Shown: positions 27,883 through 39,190 of the stretch, in pieces
Layout: each line of letters begins with the position of its first letter
Numbering within the stretch: position 1 is the first letter of the stretch
Source of the DNA: Prauserella alba
GTDB lineage: Bacteria; Actinomycetota; Actinomycetes; Mycobacteriales; Pseudonocardiaceae
NCBI RefSeq assembly: GCF_024171735.1
Contig: NZ_JAMTCH010000004.1
Location: forward strand, 558,001-622,000
DNA: 64,000 nt
Direction: 5' to 3'
Position numbers and translations under genes: made by a program
The notes under the pieces: model-generated
Seen by the model: the letters and a program-made list of their open reading frames with translations, nothing else
What the model was told of the DNA's origin: nothing
The model's database searches: none

Positions 27883-29520
27883 TCAGCCCATGTGGGGGTA
27901 GCCGATCGACGTCGGCGCGTCGAACGCCTCCTTCACCGAGCGCGGGCTGACCCAGCGGAGCAGGTTGAACATCGACCCGGCCTTGTCGTTCGTGCCCGAA
28001 CCGCGGCTGCCGCCGAACGGCTGTTGCCCGACGATCGACCCCGTGGGCTTGTCGTTGACGTAGAAGTTGCCCGCGGCGTGGCGGAGCGCGCGGTGCGCCT
28101 GGCCGATCGCCGCGCGGTCGTCGGCGAACACCGCGCCCGTCAGCCCGTATCCCGCCGTCGTGTCGCACAGTTCGAGCGCCCGCTCGTACTCGGCGTCGTC
28201 GTAGACGTACACCGCCACGATCGGGCCGAAGTACTCGGTCGACATCACCGGGTGCTGCGGATCCGTCGTCACCAGCACGGTCGGGTCGACGAAGTAGCCC
28301 ACCGAGTCGTCACACCCGCCGCCGACGAGGACCTCGAGCGCGGCGTCGCCGTCCACACTCGACAACAGCTCCCGGTGCTTGGCGAACGCGCGCGCGTCGA
28401 TGACCGCTCCGCCGAAGTTCGACAGGTCGGTGACGTCGCCGTAGGTGACATCGCGGGTCAGGTCCGCGATGCGGTCGCGCAGCCCGCCTTCCCACAGCGA
28501 GCGTGGCAGGTAGGCCCGGGAGGCCGCGGAACACTTCTGCCCCTGGTACTCGAACGCACCGCGCACGAGCGCGGCCGCCACCTTGTCGGAGTCCGCGCTC
28601 GGGTGAGCGACGATGAAGTCCTTGCCACCGGTCTCCCCGACGATCCGCGGGTAGCAGCCGTACGAGTCGAGGTTGTCGCCGATCGCGCGCCACAGCTTCT
28701 TGAACGTAGCGGTCGAGCCGGTGAAGTGCAGGCCCCCGAACCCGGGGTCGGCCAGCGCGACCTCGCTGACGGCCTGCCCGTCGCCGGTGACGAGGTTGAT
28801 CACGCCCGGCGGCAGCCCCGCCTCCTCGAACGCCCGCATCGTGTAGTGAGCCGCGAGCTGCTGGGTCGGCGTCGGCTTCCACACGACAGTGTTGCCCATG
28901 AGGGCCGGTGCGCTCGGCAGGTTGCCCGCGATCGCGGTGAAGTTGAACGGCGTGATCGCGGTGACGAACCCGTCCAGCGGCCGGTACTCCATGCGGTTCC
29001 ACACGCCGCGCACCGAGTTCGGCTGCTCGGCGAGGATTCGGCGGGCGTAATGGACGTTGAACCGCAGGAAGTCGATCAGTTCGCACGCCGCGTCGATCTC
29101 GGCCTGCTGGATCGACTTCGACTGGCCCAGCATCGTGGCGGCGTTGATCGTGTCCCGGTACGGTCCCGCGAGCAGGTCGGCGGCGCGCAGGAAGACGGCG
29201 GCACGCTCGTCGAACGGCAGCTCGCTCCACGCGCTGGCCGCGTCCTTCGCCGCCGTCACGGCATGGCCCACGTCCTCGCGGGTGGCCTGCGCACTCACGC
29301 CGAGTACGTGACCGTGGTCGTGCGGCTGGACGACGTCGAACCGGTCCCCGCCTGCCATGCGGCGCTCACCGGCGATCGTCTGGGTCAGCTCGGCCTTCTC
29401 CCCTTCGAGTTCGGCCAGCCTGCGCTGCAGACTCTCCCGTTCGGCGCTGCCGGGTGCATATGCGTACACGGGCTCGTTCACCGGCACCGGTACGGATGTC
29501 ACGGCGTCCATGGTGGTCAT
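27883..29520 (-). CDS. pruA: L-glutamate gamma-semialdehyde (1-pyrroline-5-carboxylate) dehydrogenase
   Basis: 545 residues, the length of the group-1 P5C dehydrogenases (RocA/PruA). The catalytic Cys is in GQKCSAASRA, and the general-base Glu and substrate loop are in IVGETGGKDFIVAHPSA. The NAD site includes LHFTGSTATF and AITPFNFTAIAGNLP; the C-terminal signature is GQQPFGGSRGSGTNDKAG. It oxidises glutamate semialdehyde to glutamate, the second step of proline breakdown. No proline dehydrogenase gene is adjacent, although the pair is often linked. ATG 29520 is chosen for its GAGGAGA Shine-Dalgarno. Flanked on both sides by short repeats. Confidence 0.95.
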   Translation of the reverse strand: MTTMDAVTSVPVPVNEPVYAYAPGSAERESLQRRLAELEGEKAELTQTIAGERRMAGGDRFDVVQPHDHGHVLGVSAQATREDVGHAVTAAKDAASAWSELPFDERAAVFLRAADLLAGPYRDTINAATMLGQSKSIQQAEIDAACELIDFLRFNVHYARRILAEQPNSVRGVWNRMEYRPLDGFVTAITPFNFTAIAGNLPSAPALMGNTVVWKPTPTQQLAAHYTMRAFEEAGLPPGVINLVTGDGQAVSEVALADPGFGGLHFTGSTATFKKLWRAIGDNLDSYGCYPRIVGETGGKDFIVAHPSADSDKVAAALVRGAFEYQGQKCSAASRAYLPRSLWEGGLRDRIADLTRDVTYGDVTDLSNFGGAVIDARAFAKHRELLSSVDGDAALEVLVGGGCDDSVGYFVDPTVLVTTDPQHPVMSTEYFGPIVAVYVYDDAEYERALELCDTTAGYGLTGAVFADDRAAIGQAHRALRHAAGNFYVNDKPTGSIVGQQPFGGSRGSGTNDKAGSMFNLLRWVSPRSVKEAFDAPTSIGYPHMG

Positions 29521-29675
29521 GACGCTCTCCTCTGCTGCCTTGTGGGCGGTTCTCCTGGTGCCGATTCTCCCCGCCACACCGGGCCTGCGGGGAGAACAAC
29601 CGCGACATCCGTTCCGGTGCCGATCCGCGCGCCCCGGTGACCGATCGCCCCGACCACCACCGGAGCGTGTCCATG

Positions 29676-29757
29676 GGCACAACACGGGGTCCGCAAGGCG
29701 CAACACGATCCCCGCGGGGCGCAACACGGGCCCCGGAATCCGCAACACGGCTCACCG
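29676..29757. repeat. 21-bp tandem repeat, four copies, upstream of pruA
   Basis: The core aacacg recurs at 29681, 29702, 29723 and 29744, exactly 21 bases apart, within units like gcgcaacacgggccccggaat. A 21-bp unit keeps frame, and the minus strand reads as 7-residue Cys-Cys repeats (CCGFRGP, CCAPRGS). There is no start or domain to support a gene. It lies between the pruA promoter region and the DUF6912-like gene stop. Confidence 0.75.
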
Positions 29758-29773
29758 GGCGGGGCGCCCGCGG

Positions 29774-30310
29774 TCACAGCAGTTCGAGGAAGAACGGCAC
29801 CTCCTGCGGCGCGTACCAGGCGAGCTCGTGGTCCTCGGCCTCGCCCAGCACGAAATCCGCGTCCAGATCGCCCAGGTCGGCACGGTCGATCACATCGGCG
29901 GCGGCCACCACGGCCTGCTCGGCCTCCACCGCGTCGACGTGCACCGCGGCGATGTCGTCCATCGTCACCGACCCCGCCATGCGCACCACGGCACTGTCCA
30001 GGTCGGGCCGCGGCGTGACGTCGTTGTCCTCGATCTCCGCGGCGATCACCACCCGGCGCGGCGGCTCCTTCTCGTCTATGCCCGATCCCGAGTCCTGCTC
30101 GGCGTCCTCGTGCGAGGCCAGCAACCGCAGCGACGCCCTCGCGGCGTCGAGCAGCGCGGCGTACTCGAGCTCCTCGGTCGACCCGCTCACGTACGCCTCG
30201 CGCAGCGCAGGGGTCAGCGAGAACGCCGTCCCCCGCACGGGGGTCAGTTGTCCCTCGGAGACGAGATGCCGCAGCATGCCGATCGTCGCGGGCACGTACA
30301 CCCTCACCAT
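29774..30310 (-). CDS. conserved hypothetical protein, DUF6912-like
   Basis: 178 residues, acidic, with no signal or membrane segment. The start MVRVYVPATIGMLRHLVSEG, a middle AEYA..LL.ASRASLRLLA-like helical part and the end DHELAWYAPQEVPFFLELL are characteristic of a small actinobacterial family I associate with DUF6912. Function unknown. The ATG lies inside the last codons of the WS/DGAT gene (7-base overlap), so the two are co-translated. That suggests, but does not prove, a link to neutral-lipid metabolism. Confidence 0.7.
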   Translation of the reverse strand: MVRVYVPATIGMLRHLVSEGQLTPVRGTAFSLTPALREAYVSGSTEELEYAALLDAARASLRLLASHEDAEQDSGSGIDEKEPPRRVVIAAEIEDNDVTPRPDLDSAVVRMAGSVTMDDIAAVHVDAVEAEQAVVAAADVIDRADLGDLDADFVLGEAEDHELAWYAPQEVPFFLELL

Positions 30311-31716
30311 TTGTTACCCCTCAGCTCTTCCAGCGACTCCTCGATCATGTCCGCGAGGACGTCGACGTCGTGCATGGCCTTCCGGTCACCGTTCAATCCG
30401 AAGTAGACATCACCCTGGTACGAGGTGACACCCACCGCGAGCGATTGATCCCGCCCGAGTGGCAGCACCGGGTAGATCGCCGACAACCGTCCCGGACCCG
30501 CGTACAGCGATTCCTGCGGTCCCGGCGTGTTGGCGATGAGCACGTTGAACCCACGCCGCGGCAGCGAACCGGCGACCCGGGCGGCGAGCGCGTTCATCGT
30601 CGCGGGTGCGAATCCTCCCATCTTCACCATCGTCCTGGCCGTCACCGGCCGGTCCGAGCCGAACTGTTCGGCCATCTCGTGGGCCACGTGCTGCAGCCGC
30701 AGTATCGGGTCGGGCTCGCCGACGGGGAGGTCGATCAGGTACGGAACGAGCCTGCTGGTGGTCAGTTCCGCCGGGGAGAACTCGGCGTCCTCGTGCTGCA
30801 CCGCCGTGGGCACCAGCGCCCGCACCGAGGCCGAGGGCGGCACGTGCTGGCCCCGCGATTCCAGCCAGTTGCGCAGCGCACCGGTCAGCACCGTGAAGAT
30901 GACGTCGTTGACCGTGCAGTCGCGGGCGGACCGGATGCGGCTGAAGGTGTTCAGGTCGGTGCGGACACCCGCGAACACACGCCCGCCCGAGACCCGCGAG
31001 TTGAGCCGCCGTGCGGGCCCGGTGCGGGCCGGCGCCGTGGCCGATCGCGCCGCCGCGGCGAACGAACCAGCCGTCCGTGCGCTCCTGCCGAGGCCCGACA
31101 CGACGTCCCGTGCCAGGAATCGCACGTTCCTGACCAGCTCAGCGGGCTTCGTCGCGGCGTCGGTGAGCGCGTCGGTGACGAGCCGGGGCCACCCCGGCAT
31201 GCGCCGCGGCGTCCACTCGCCCGCAACCTGTGCCCGGTCCGCGGTGCCCTCGTCGAGCAGCACCTGGGCGAGATCGACCGTGCGTGCACCGTCGACGAGC
31301 ACCTGGTGCGCCTTCGTCACCAGCGCGACCCTGTCCCCTTCGAGCCCCTCGATGTAGTACGCCTCCCACAGCGGCCGTTCCCGGTCCAGCGGGCGCTGCA
31401 TCAGCCGGGCGACCAGGTCGAACAACTGGTCGTCACTGCCAGGGGCGGGGAGGGCCGACCGGCGCACGTGATAGCCCAGGTCGAAGTCGACGTCGTCGGC
31501 CCACACCGGCGGCGCCAGATGCCCCGGAACCGGCAGCAACCGTGTGCGGTAGCGCGGCAGATAGTCGAGTCGCTGAGCGATGACCTGCATCGCCGTGTCG
31601 AAGTCGAAGCCGTCGCTGCGGCGCTCGAACACGGCGACGCTGCCGACGTGCATCGGCGTCGAGGGCTGTTCGCCGTACAGCTGGGCGGCGTCCAGCGCGG
31701 GCAGACGGTCGGGCAT
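30304..31716 (-). CDS. WS/DGAT-family O-acyltransferase with altered active-site motif
   Basis: 470 residues, full length for wax ester synthase/diacylglycerol acyltransferases. Recognisable blocks: DAAQLYGEQPSTPMHVGSVA at the N-terminus, DRERPLWEAYYIEGLEGDR, the active-site loop, CTVNDVIFTVLTGALRNWL (usual NDVVLA block) and FNVLIANTPGPQESLYAGP. The catalytic HHxxxDG motif reads H137-Q138-VLV-D142-G143, so the second His is Gln. In characterised enzymes this motif is the catalytic base for acyl transfer from CoA to an alcohol or diacylglycerol. Activity here is therefore uncertain. In M. tuberculosis related genes (Rv3233c/Rv3234c, from memory) sit at the same place. Confidence 0.88.
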   Translation of the reverse strand: MPDRLPALDAAQLYGEQPSTPMHVGSVAVFERRSDGFDFDTAMQVIAQRLDYLPRYRTRLLPVPGHLAPPVWADDVDFDLGYHVRRSALPAPGSDDQLFDLVARLMQRPLDRERPLWEAYYIEGLEGDRVALVTKAHQVLVDGARTVDLAQVLLDEGTADRAQVAGEWTPRRMPGWPRLVTDALTDAATKPAELVRNVRFLARDVVSGLGRSARTAGSFAAAARSATAPARTGPARRLNSRVSGGRVFAGVRTDLNTFSRIRSARDCTVNDVIFTVLTGALRNWLESRGQHVPPSASVRALVPTAVQHEDAEFSPAELTTSRLVPYLIDLPVGEPDPILRLQHVAHEMAEQFGSDRPVTARTMVKMGGFAPATMNALAARVAGSLPRRGFNVLIANTPGPQESLYAGPGRLSAIYPVLPLGRDQSLAVGVTSYQGDVYFGLNGDRKAMHDVDVLADMIEESLEELRGNKW

Positions 31717-31767
31717 GCCCCGATCCTGGCACAGAGGGCGGGCCCGGCACGTGGAACACTCACGAGC

Positions 31768-32565
31768 GTGACCGACCCGAACGCCGTATCGCCGAAGGAC
31801 CGGTTCTTTACCGTCTACGGCCGCAAGCCCGTCCTCGAAGCACTCGCCGACCCCGAGCTCGAGGTCGACAAAGTGATTCTCGCCGACACGGCACGGGGCC
31901 CGGCCGCCTCGGAGATCCGCGGCGCCGCCGCCGACGCGGGGGTGGCGGTGCAACACGCCAGTGCGCACCGGGTGAAGGTGCTCGCCGGCAACGGCAAGCA
32001 GGACCAGGGCGTGCTCGCCGACGTCGTCGCCCCGCGGATGCGGCCCCTCGCACAGGCGCTGGCCGACCGCACCCCGCCTGCGCCGGTGCTCGTGCTCGAC
32101 GGTGTCACGACTCCCGCCAACGTCGGCATGATCCTGCGAACGGCCACGGCGGCGGGCCTCGGCGGCATCGTCGTCCCGCGCAAGGGTGTCGCCGCGCTGG
32201 ACCCGCTCGTGGTCAAGGCGTCGGCCGGGGTCGCGTTCCGAGCTCCCGTGCTGCGCACCGGCACCGCACTCGACGCGGCCGAGCAGCTCACCGATGCGGG
32301 CTTCGCCGTGTACGCACTCGGTTCGACGGATTCGACGTCGACCGACGCGGTGCACGACGCGGCCGAACCGCTCTTCGACGCGGAACTGCCCGCACGGTCG
32401 GCGTTCGTGCTGGGAGGCGAGACCGAGGGCGTGGACCCGGAGGTGGCCGGGTACGTCGCGAGCTGGCTGTCCATCCCGATGCCCGGCGACGTCGAATCAC
32501 TGAACGTGTCGGCCGCCGCGGCGGTGCTGTGCTTCGAACTGGTGCGCCGCGGCCACGCGGGTTGA
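31768..32565 (+). CDS. TrmH/SpoU-family RNA 2'-O-methyltransferase
   Basis: 265 residues. An N-terminal substrate-binding domain (FTVYGRKPVLEAL) is followed by the SPOUT knot. The three motifs are DGVTTPANVGMILRTA (motif 1 with the catalytic Arg), FVLGGETEGVDPEV (motif 2) and IPMPGDVESLNVSAAAAV (motif 3). It methylates a ribose 2'-OH in rRNA or tRNA, most like RlmB; the target nucleotide cannot be read. GTG start at 31768; divergent from the WS/DGAT gene with a 51-base gap. Confidence 0.9.
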   Translation: MTDPNAVSPKDRFFTVYGRKPVLEALADPELEVDKVILADTARGPAASEIRGAAADAGVAVQHASAHRVKVLAGNGKQDQGVLADVVAPRMRPLAQALADRTPPAPVLVLDGVTTPANVGMILRTATAAGLGGIVVPRKGVAALDPLVVKASAGVAFRAPVLRTGTALDAAEQLTDAGFAVYALGSTDSTSTDAVHDAAEPLFDAELPARSAFVLGGETEGVDPEVAGYVASWLSIPMPGDVESLNVSAAAAVLCFELVRRGHAG

Positions 32566-32684
32566 GCACCTCGCTCCGGGTGCGCGACAGCACCAGGGCG
32601 GAGTGTCCCGGAGCAGGGCCGCCCGAGAGCAGGCGTCCAAGAGCAGGGCGTCCGGAAGCAGCTCCCGGGGCCAGGCTCCCGACG

Positions 32685-33143
32685 TCAGAAGGGCACGTCG
32701 GTCGACGGCGGCTCACGGGACATGTCCGACGGCAGGTCCGGGAACAGCGCCAACAGCTCCGTGATCGTCTCCGACACGGAGGTGTGACGGACGCCGACCA
32801 TCCCCGCCGCGACGGCTCCCCACACGTTGCCAGGGGCGTCGTCGACGAACACGCACGCCTCCGGCGGCAGCCCAAGCCGCTCGGCCGTGAGCAGGAAGAC
32901 CTCGGGCTCCGGTTTCATGACGGCGACCTCACCGGAGAAGACGAGGTCGTCGAACCGTCCGTGCAGTCGCCGCCGGACGGATCCGCCGCCCGCCGCGTTG
33001 GACAGCAGCGCTGTGCGCACCCCGTGCTCTCGCGCGATGTCGACGAGTTCCAGCAGGTTCTCGCCGCCGCTGTCGGTGAGCACGCCCGCGTAGTCGAGCA
33101 CGATCCCGTTCAGCGTGCGGCCGTCGGTATCCGATCCGGTCAC
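32685..33143 (-). CDS. HAD-superfamily hydrolase (HAD-IA type)
   Basis: 152 residues, a short HAD. Motif I is VLDYAGVLTD, in which the second Asp of DxD is Ala. Motif II is ALLSNA, the Lys is in VMKPEPEVF, and motif IV is CVFVDDAPGNV. The cap is minimal. DxAGV variants occur in the HAD-IA branch related to epoxide-hydrolase N-domains, and phosphatase activity is uncertain when the second Asp is lost. GTG 33143 follows TACGCT (plus 33151-33156) by seven bases, so it is probably leaderless. Confidence 0.82.
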   Translation of the reverse strand: MTGSDTDGRTLNGIVLDYAGVLTDSGGENLLELVDIAREHGVRTALLSNAAGGGSVRRRLHGRFDDLVFSGEVAVMKPEPEVFLLTAERLGLPPEACVFVDDAPGNVWGAVAAGMVGVRHTSVSETITELLALFPDLPSDMSREPPSTDVPF

Positions 33144-33323
33144 GCACCCGAGCGTAACCCGACGGTGTCCTAGCGGATCATTGCGACGTTCGTGGACATT
33201 TTCTTCAAATACATCAAACCGGGCGTCTTCGGAATCCGTGCCGGCGTAATTCACCTCTATTCCATAGCGGGCCACGAAGAGTTCGCGGGAATTGCGAAGA
33301 ATTACCCAGAGGGGGAAATGAGT

Positions 33324-33803
33324 ATGACTACTCAGGCCGACCGGCCGCGCATTCAGGCGCTCGACGACCACGAGTGCCGCGACACCCGAACGGCCGGCCG
33401 TGACGGGTCGCGCGCACTGCCGGACGTCGATATCACGGCCCTGTTGAGCGGAATCCCGGACCAGCGAACCGGAAGCCGACCTCGCAGGGATCTCTCGAAG
33501 AATCAGGTGGAGCGCATACTCGGCGCACTGCTGGAGGTACACAGTGGACTGCGGCCCGTGGCGCAGCTGACCCCGTGGCTGTCGCCCGAACTGTCCACCA
33601 GAATGCGCGACGAAACGCCGCGGAACCGGCCACGGTACCAGCTGCATTCGACGCATCTGTGCCGGTCCGCCGACGATTCCCTCGAAGTCGCCGCGACCAC
33701 GCGGGCGCAGGCGCGGACGGTGGCGGTGACGGCGCGTTTCGAACGCCGCGCTCGTCACTGGTGCTGCACTCAGTTCGCCGTGCTCGACCCGCGAACGGCG
33801 TGA
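33324..33803 (+). CDS. Rv3235-like conserved protein
   Basis: 159 residues, Arg/Ala-rich. It matches in position and type the Ala/Arg/Pro-rich protein that lies near secA in M. tuberculosis (Rv3235). The conserved-looking core is VERILGALLEVHSGLRPVAQLTPWLS, followed by VAVTARFERRARHWCCTQFAVLDP. Function unknown; members sit next to secA in many actinobacteria. ATG 33324 is preferred over ATG 33318 because the gaggggg Shine-Dalgarno (33309-33315) is 8 bases away. The 180 bases upstream are unusually AT-rich for this window. Convergent with secA. Confidence 0.72.
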   Translation: MTTQADRPRIQALDDHECRDTRTAGRDGSRALPDVDITALLSGIPDQRTGSRPRRDLSKNQVERILGALLEVHSGLRPVAQLTPWLSPELSTRMRDETPRNRPRYQLHSTHLCRSADDSLEVAATTRAQARTVAVTARFERRARHWCCTQFAVLDPRTA

Positions 33804-33849
33804 CGGCGCCACTCCGGCAAGGCTGAGAACCACGTCCCGCCGAAACGAC

Positions 33850-33888
33850 AGCGGGGCCTGTCGGGAACAGTTCCCGACAGGCCCCGCT
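33850..33888. terminator. hairpin between Rv3235-like gene and secA
   Basis: A perfect 18-bp stem (33850-33867 / 33871-33888) with a 3-base loop, in the convergent gap. Probable terminator for both genes, although T tracts are weak. Confidence 0.8.
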
Positions 33889-33975
33889 CGTGGCACATCG
33901 ATACCCCGCGGTCAGACGAGCGGACGGCCGCCGCAGGTTCTCAGCGGGCACCGCCACGCAGGGTGAGTACGATTT

Positions 33976-36840
<2,865 letters not shown>

Positions 36841-37195
36841 CCGGGTCGACCTCGCTAGTTGGTTCGGTTTCTCGTGCGCCACCCCGGCCCGCGCCTGGGC
36901 AGCCGAGTCCGCCGCGCGGCAGCCGGCGCCAAAGCACACCCGCGCCCACGCAGCACTGCCCATCGTAGGGAATGCGCAGGCCCGTGCGCACACGGCTCGG
37001 CGTGCCGGGTACGCGGTGCAACGAAAGTGCCCTCCCGGCCTCACACCGATTGAACACCGCCCGGCCCACACCGGATACCGCTGCGGCGGCGGCACCACCT
37101 CGGCCGGTCGTCCGGCGGCCCGGCGCCGGACACGGCGGTGGCCCGCGCACACGTGGTGTACGCGGGCCACCCTGAGACGAAATGCCCGAGCGGGG
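36841..37195. other. intergenic region upstream of secA
   Basis: 355 GC-rich bases between hpf and secA (both minus strand), expected to hold the secA promoter. A fragment at 37017-37034 (tgcaacgaaagtgccct) resembles one arm of the dispersed palindrome family without its partner. The hpf-side hairpin is listed separately. No coding frame was accepted. Confidence 0.5.
37138..37170 (-). terminator. hairpin downstream of hpf
   Basis: A 10-bp perfect stem (37138-37147 / 37161-37170) with a 13-base loop, 26 bases beyond the hpf stop. No T tract follows, so an intrinsic terminator is likely but not certain. Confidence 0.5.
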
Positions 37196-37927
37196 TCAGC
37201 CCAGCCGGATCACGCCGTAGTCGAATCCTTTCCTGCGGTAGACGACGCTCGGCTTGCCCGCGTCGGCGTCGTTGAACAGATAGAAGTCGTGCCCGACGAG
37301 TTCCATCTCGGAGAGGGCCTCGTCCACCGTGATCGGTTTGGCCGAGTGCTGCTTCTCCCGCACGATGCGACCGGGTTCGTGGTCGTCACCGATGTCGCCG
37401 CGGTCGGCGATCGCCAGATCGTCGAAACCGTCGTCCAAGCGCTGGGACGGCAGCCGGATGGCGCCGTCCGCGCTGACGGTGTCCGCTGCCGACGACATGA
37501 CCGCGCCGTCCATGTCCTCGGTTTCGGCGGGGGCCTCCATGACGGCGGTCGTACCACCGCCGGACCGGCTGTCGGCCCCGCCTGCGGTGGCCTCCGCAAC
37601 GGATTCCGGAACGCGCCGTCCGTAATGCACCTTTCTACGGTCGTGTGCCCGGCGCATCCGGTTTTCGAGCTTACTCACAGCGGCGTCGAGCGCGGCGTAG
37701 AAATCGCCCGCACTCGCTTCCGCACGCATGGCAGGTCCTTTGCCCCTACCCGTGATTTCCACACGCTGGCAGTTCTTGGATTGGCGTCGATTGCGCTCGT
37801 GGAAAAGCTCCACCTCGTAGCGGATGACTTTGCGGTCGTATCGTTCGAGCCGGTCCAGCTTCTCACTCACGTGCTGCCGGTAGTGCTCCGGGACCTCCAC
37901 GTTGCGGCCCTTGACGACGATATCCAT
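37196..37927 (-). CDS. hpf: ribosome hibernation-promoting factor, long form
   Basis: 243 residues. The N-terminal HPF/RaiA domain (1-105, [20 protein letters not shown] to KVHYGRR) binds the 30S mRNA channel. A flexible Gly/Asp/Ala linker (about 110-180) leads to the C-terminal dimerisation domain (about 185-243, [34 protein letters not shown]), which mediates 100S formation in long HPFs. Resembles Rv3241c at the same place in M. tuberculosis. The ATG has a strong GGGAGGT Shine-Dalgarno. Expected induction in stationary phase or hypoxia; no known site was recognised upstream. Confidence 0.94.
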   Translation of the reverse strand: MDIVVKGRNVEVPEHYRQHVSEKLDRLERYDRKVIRYEVELFHERNRRQSKNCQRVEITGRGKGPAMRAEASAGDFYAALDAAVSKLENRMRRAHDRRKVHYGRRVPESVAEATAGGADSRSGGGTTAVMEAPAETEDMDGAVMSSAADTVSADGAIRLPSQRLDDGFDDLAIADRGDIGDDHEPGRIVREKQHSAKPITVDEALSEMELVGHDFYLFNDADAGKPSVVYRRKGFDYGVIRLG

Positions 37928-38426
37928 ACGCGACCTCCCTCGCGGAAAGCGAGTCCATTGCAGCGAACACCGGCACCGGGGAGAAGAAATCGATCATGCG
38001 TCATTCATGCGGCACGCTGATCAATTTCCGGGATTTCAGCTTTCCGCCGGCGCCAGGGACATTTACTGGCCACCTCCCTGTTGCCGGGAATTGCTGTTAG
38101 CGGTGCACATTAGCCCGGTTCCGGCTCGGAGAACAGCCCCCGGTGCGGGGGACGTCGGACGGTGAACCGTGGTCACGTTCCGGAGCCGGAAACCGGCATG
38201 CAAGCCCTCGTCCGGACTCGATCGGAGCAACATCGGGGTGAACGGCACCCGGCTGCCGCACGACGAGCGCGTAAGCGCCTGGCGGACGGTGACGAGGCGG
38301 TTGCTCATACCCGGACAACGAACAGCCTCCCGCCGTGGTTCCGACTCACCCGATCGCGGGTCCGGTGCGGTCAACAGCCGCCGTGGGCGCATCCCCCGGT
38401 GCTCTGGACCATCCGAGCCATACCGA
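37928..38426 (-). other. intergenic region between comF and hpf
   Basis: 499 bases, the longest gap in the window. It holds the hpf promoter; a small hairpin (ctcgc-ggaaa-gcgag) lies within about 30 bases upstream of hpf. A minus-strand frame of 81 codons (about 38063-38310) was considered but lacks a Shine-Dalgarno, domain and clear codon bias. No tRNA or riboswitch pattern was recognised. Confidence 0.5.
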
Positions 38427-39143
38427 TCAGGCCGCTGTCAGGGTGAGCGCCACACACGGCTCGATGCCGGACCGCCGCAGCGCCGCACGGCACGCACCGA
38501 GGGTCGCCCCGGTGGTGACGACGTCGTCGAGCAGCACCACCGGAACACCGGGCGGCGGCGCTCCCGCGGCCGCGACCCGGAGCCGGCCCGCGAGGTTCGC
38601 GGTGCGCTCGCTGCGGTCGAGCCCGACGGCGTCGCGCGCGCCCGCGGCGAGCCGCAGTGCCGGTGCGACCGCAGCGGGCAGACCCGCCTCGCTCAGCGCC
38701 GCGGCACCGGCCCTGGCGAGCGCCAGCACGTGCGAACCGCCGCGCGCGCGAGCCGCACTCCGCCGGGACGGCACCGGAACCAGCCACCACGAGCCCGCCG
38801 CGTCGGGCCTCGCCTCCGGCAGCCGCGGCAGGGCGGCCGCGAGAGCCCTGCCCAGCGGCCGCGTCAGGCCTCGCCTGCCGCGCTCCTTGTGCGCCACGAC
38901 GAGCGCCCTGGCGACGTCGGCGTGACGCGCGAGCGCATACGTGGGCCCGCCCGGCGCACCTGCGCCGTGCACCGCGGCCGGCCGCGCTGCCCCGAAGGCG
39001 GACAGGCACGACGGGCAGCACGCCCCTCCCGGTGCGTCACAGCCTGCGCAGTTCTCCGGCAGCACCAGGTCCAGCAACGCCGCCGCACCCGCGGCCATCC
39101 CCTGTTTCGTCACGCCGGGCAGCATGCCGCCCGGCCCCGACAT
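38427..39143 (-). CDS. comF: ComF-family phosphoribosyltransferase-like protein
   Basis: 238 residues. An N-terminal zinc-finger-like cluster (ENCAGCDAPGGACCPSC, about 31-47) is followed by a type I phosphoribosyltransferase domain. The PRPP motif is VVLLDDVVTTGATLG, and LVPVPSRRSAARARGG lies upstream. ComF proteins act in DNA uptake in competent bacteria, but in actinobacteria (Rv3242c-like) the role is unknown. Very Ala/Gly/Arg-rich. It lies 47 bases after lpqB, so it is probably the last gene of the mtrA-mtrB-lpqB-comF transcript. Confidence 0.88.
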   Translation of the reverse strand: MSGPGGMLPGVTKQGMAAGAAALLDLVLPENCAGCDAPGGACCPSCLSAFGAARPAAVHGAGAPGGPTYALARHADVARALVVAHKERGRRGLTRPLGRALAAALPRLPEARPDAAGSWWLVPVPSRRSAARARGGSHVLALARAGAAALSEAGLPAAVAPALRLAAGARDAVGLDRSERTANLAGRLRVAAAGAPPPGVPVVLLDDVVTTGATLGACRAALRRSGIEPCVALTLTAA

Positions 39144-39190
39144 TTCCGGCGAGGATCAGGCGCCACGACGCGCGTGCGACGGGGTGAACG

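Noticed and set aside
29517-29777. Minus-strand frame with Cys-Cys heptapeptide repeats, suggesting a small Cys-rich protein
   Set aside because: All three frames are open through the 21-bp repeat because 21 is a multiple of three. No ribosome site; it overlaps the pruA start region.
32600-32680. Loose agcagggcgtcc repeats between the RNA methyltransferase and HAD genes
   Set aside because: Too irregular in unit and spacing to call a repeat array.
33144-33323. AT-rich stretch considered as a horizontally acquired remnant or an N-terminal extension of the Rv3235-like gene
   Set aside because: The extension (MDIFFKYIKPGVFG…) has no family support, and a good Shine-Dalgarno lies at 33309. It is better read as a promoter/leader region.
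36990-37050. Possible fifth copy of the dispersed palindrome upstream of secA
   Set aside because: Only about 16 bases of one arm match, and no pairing arm remains. Mentioned as a relic but not counted.
38063-38310. 81-codon minus-strand frame in the comF-hpf gap
   Set aside because: No Shine-Dalgarno or leaderless pattern, weak codon bias in its second half, and no similarity I recognise.
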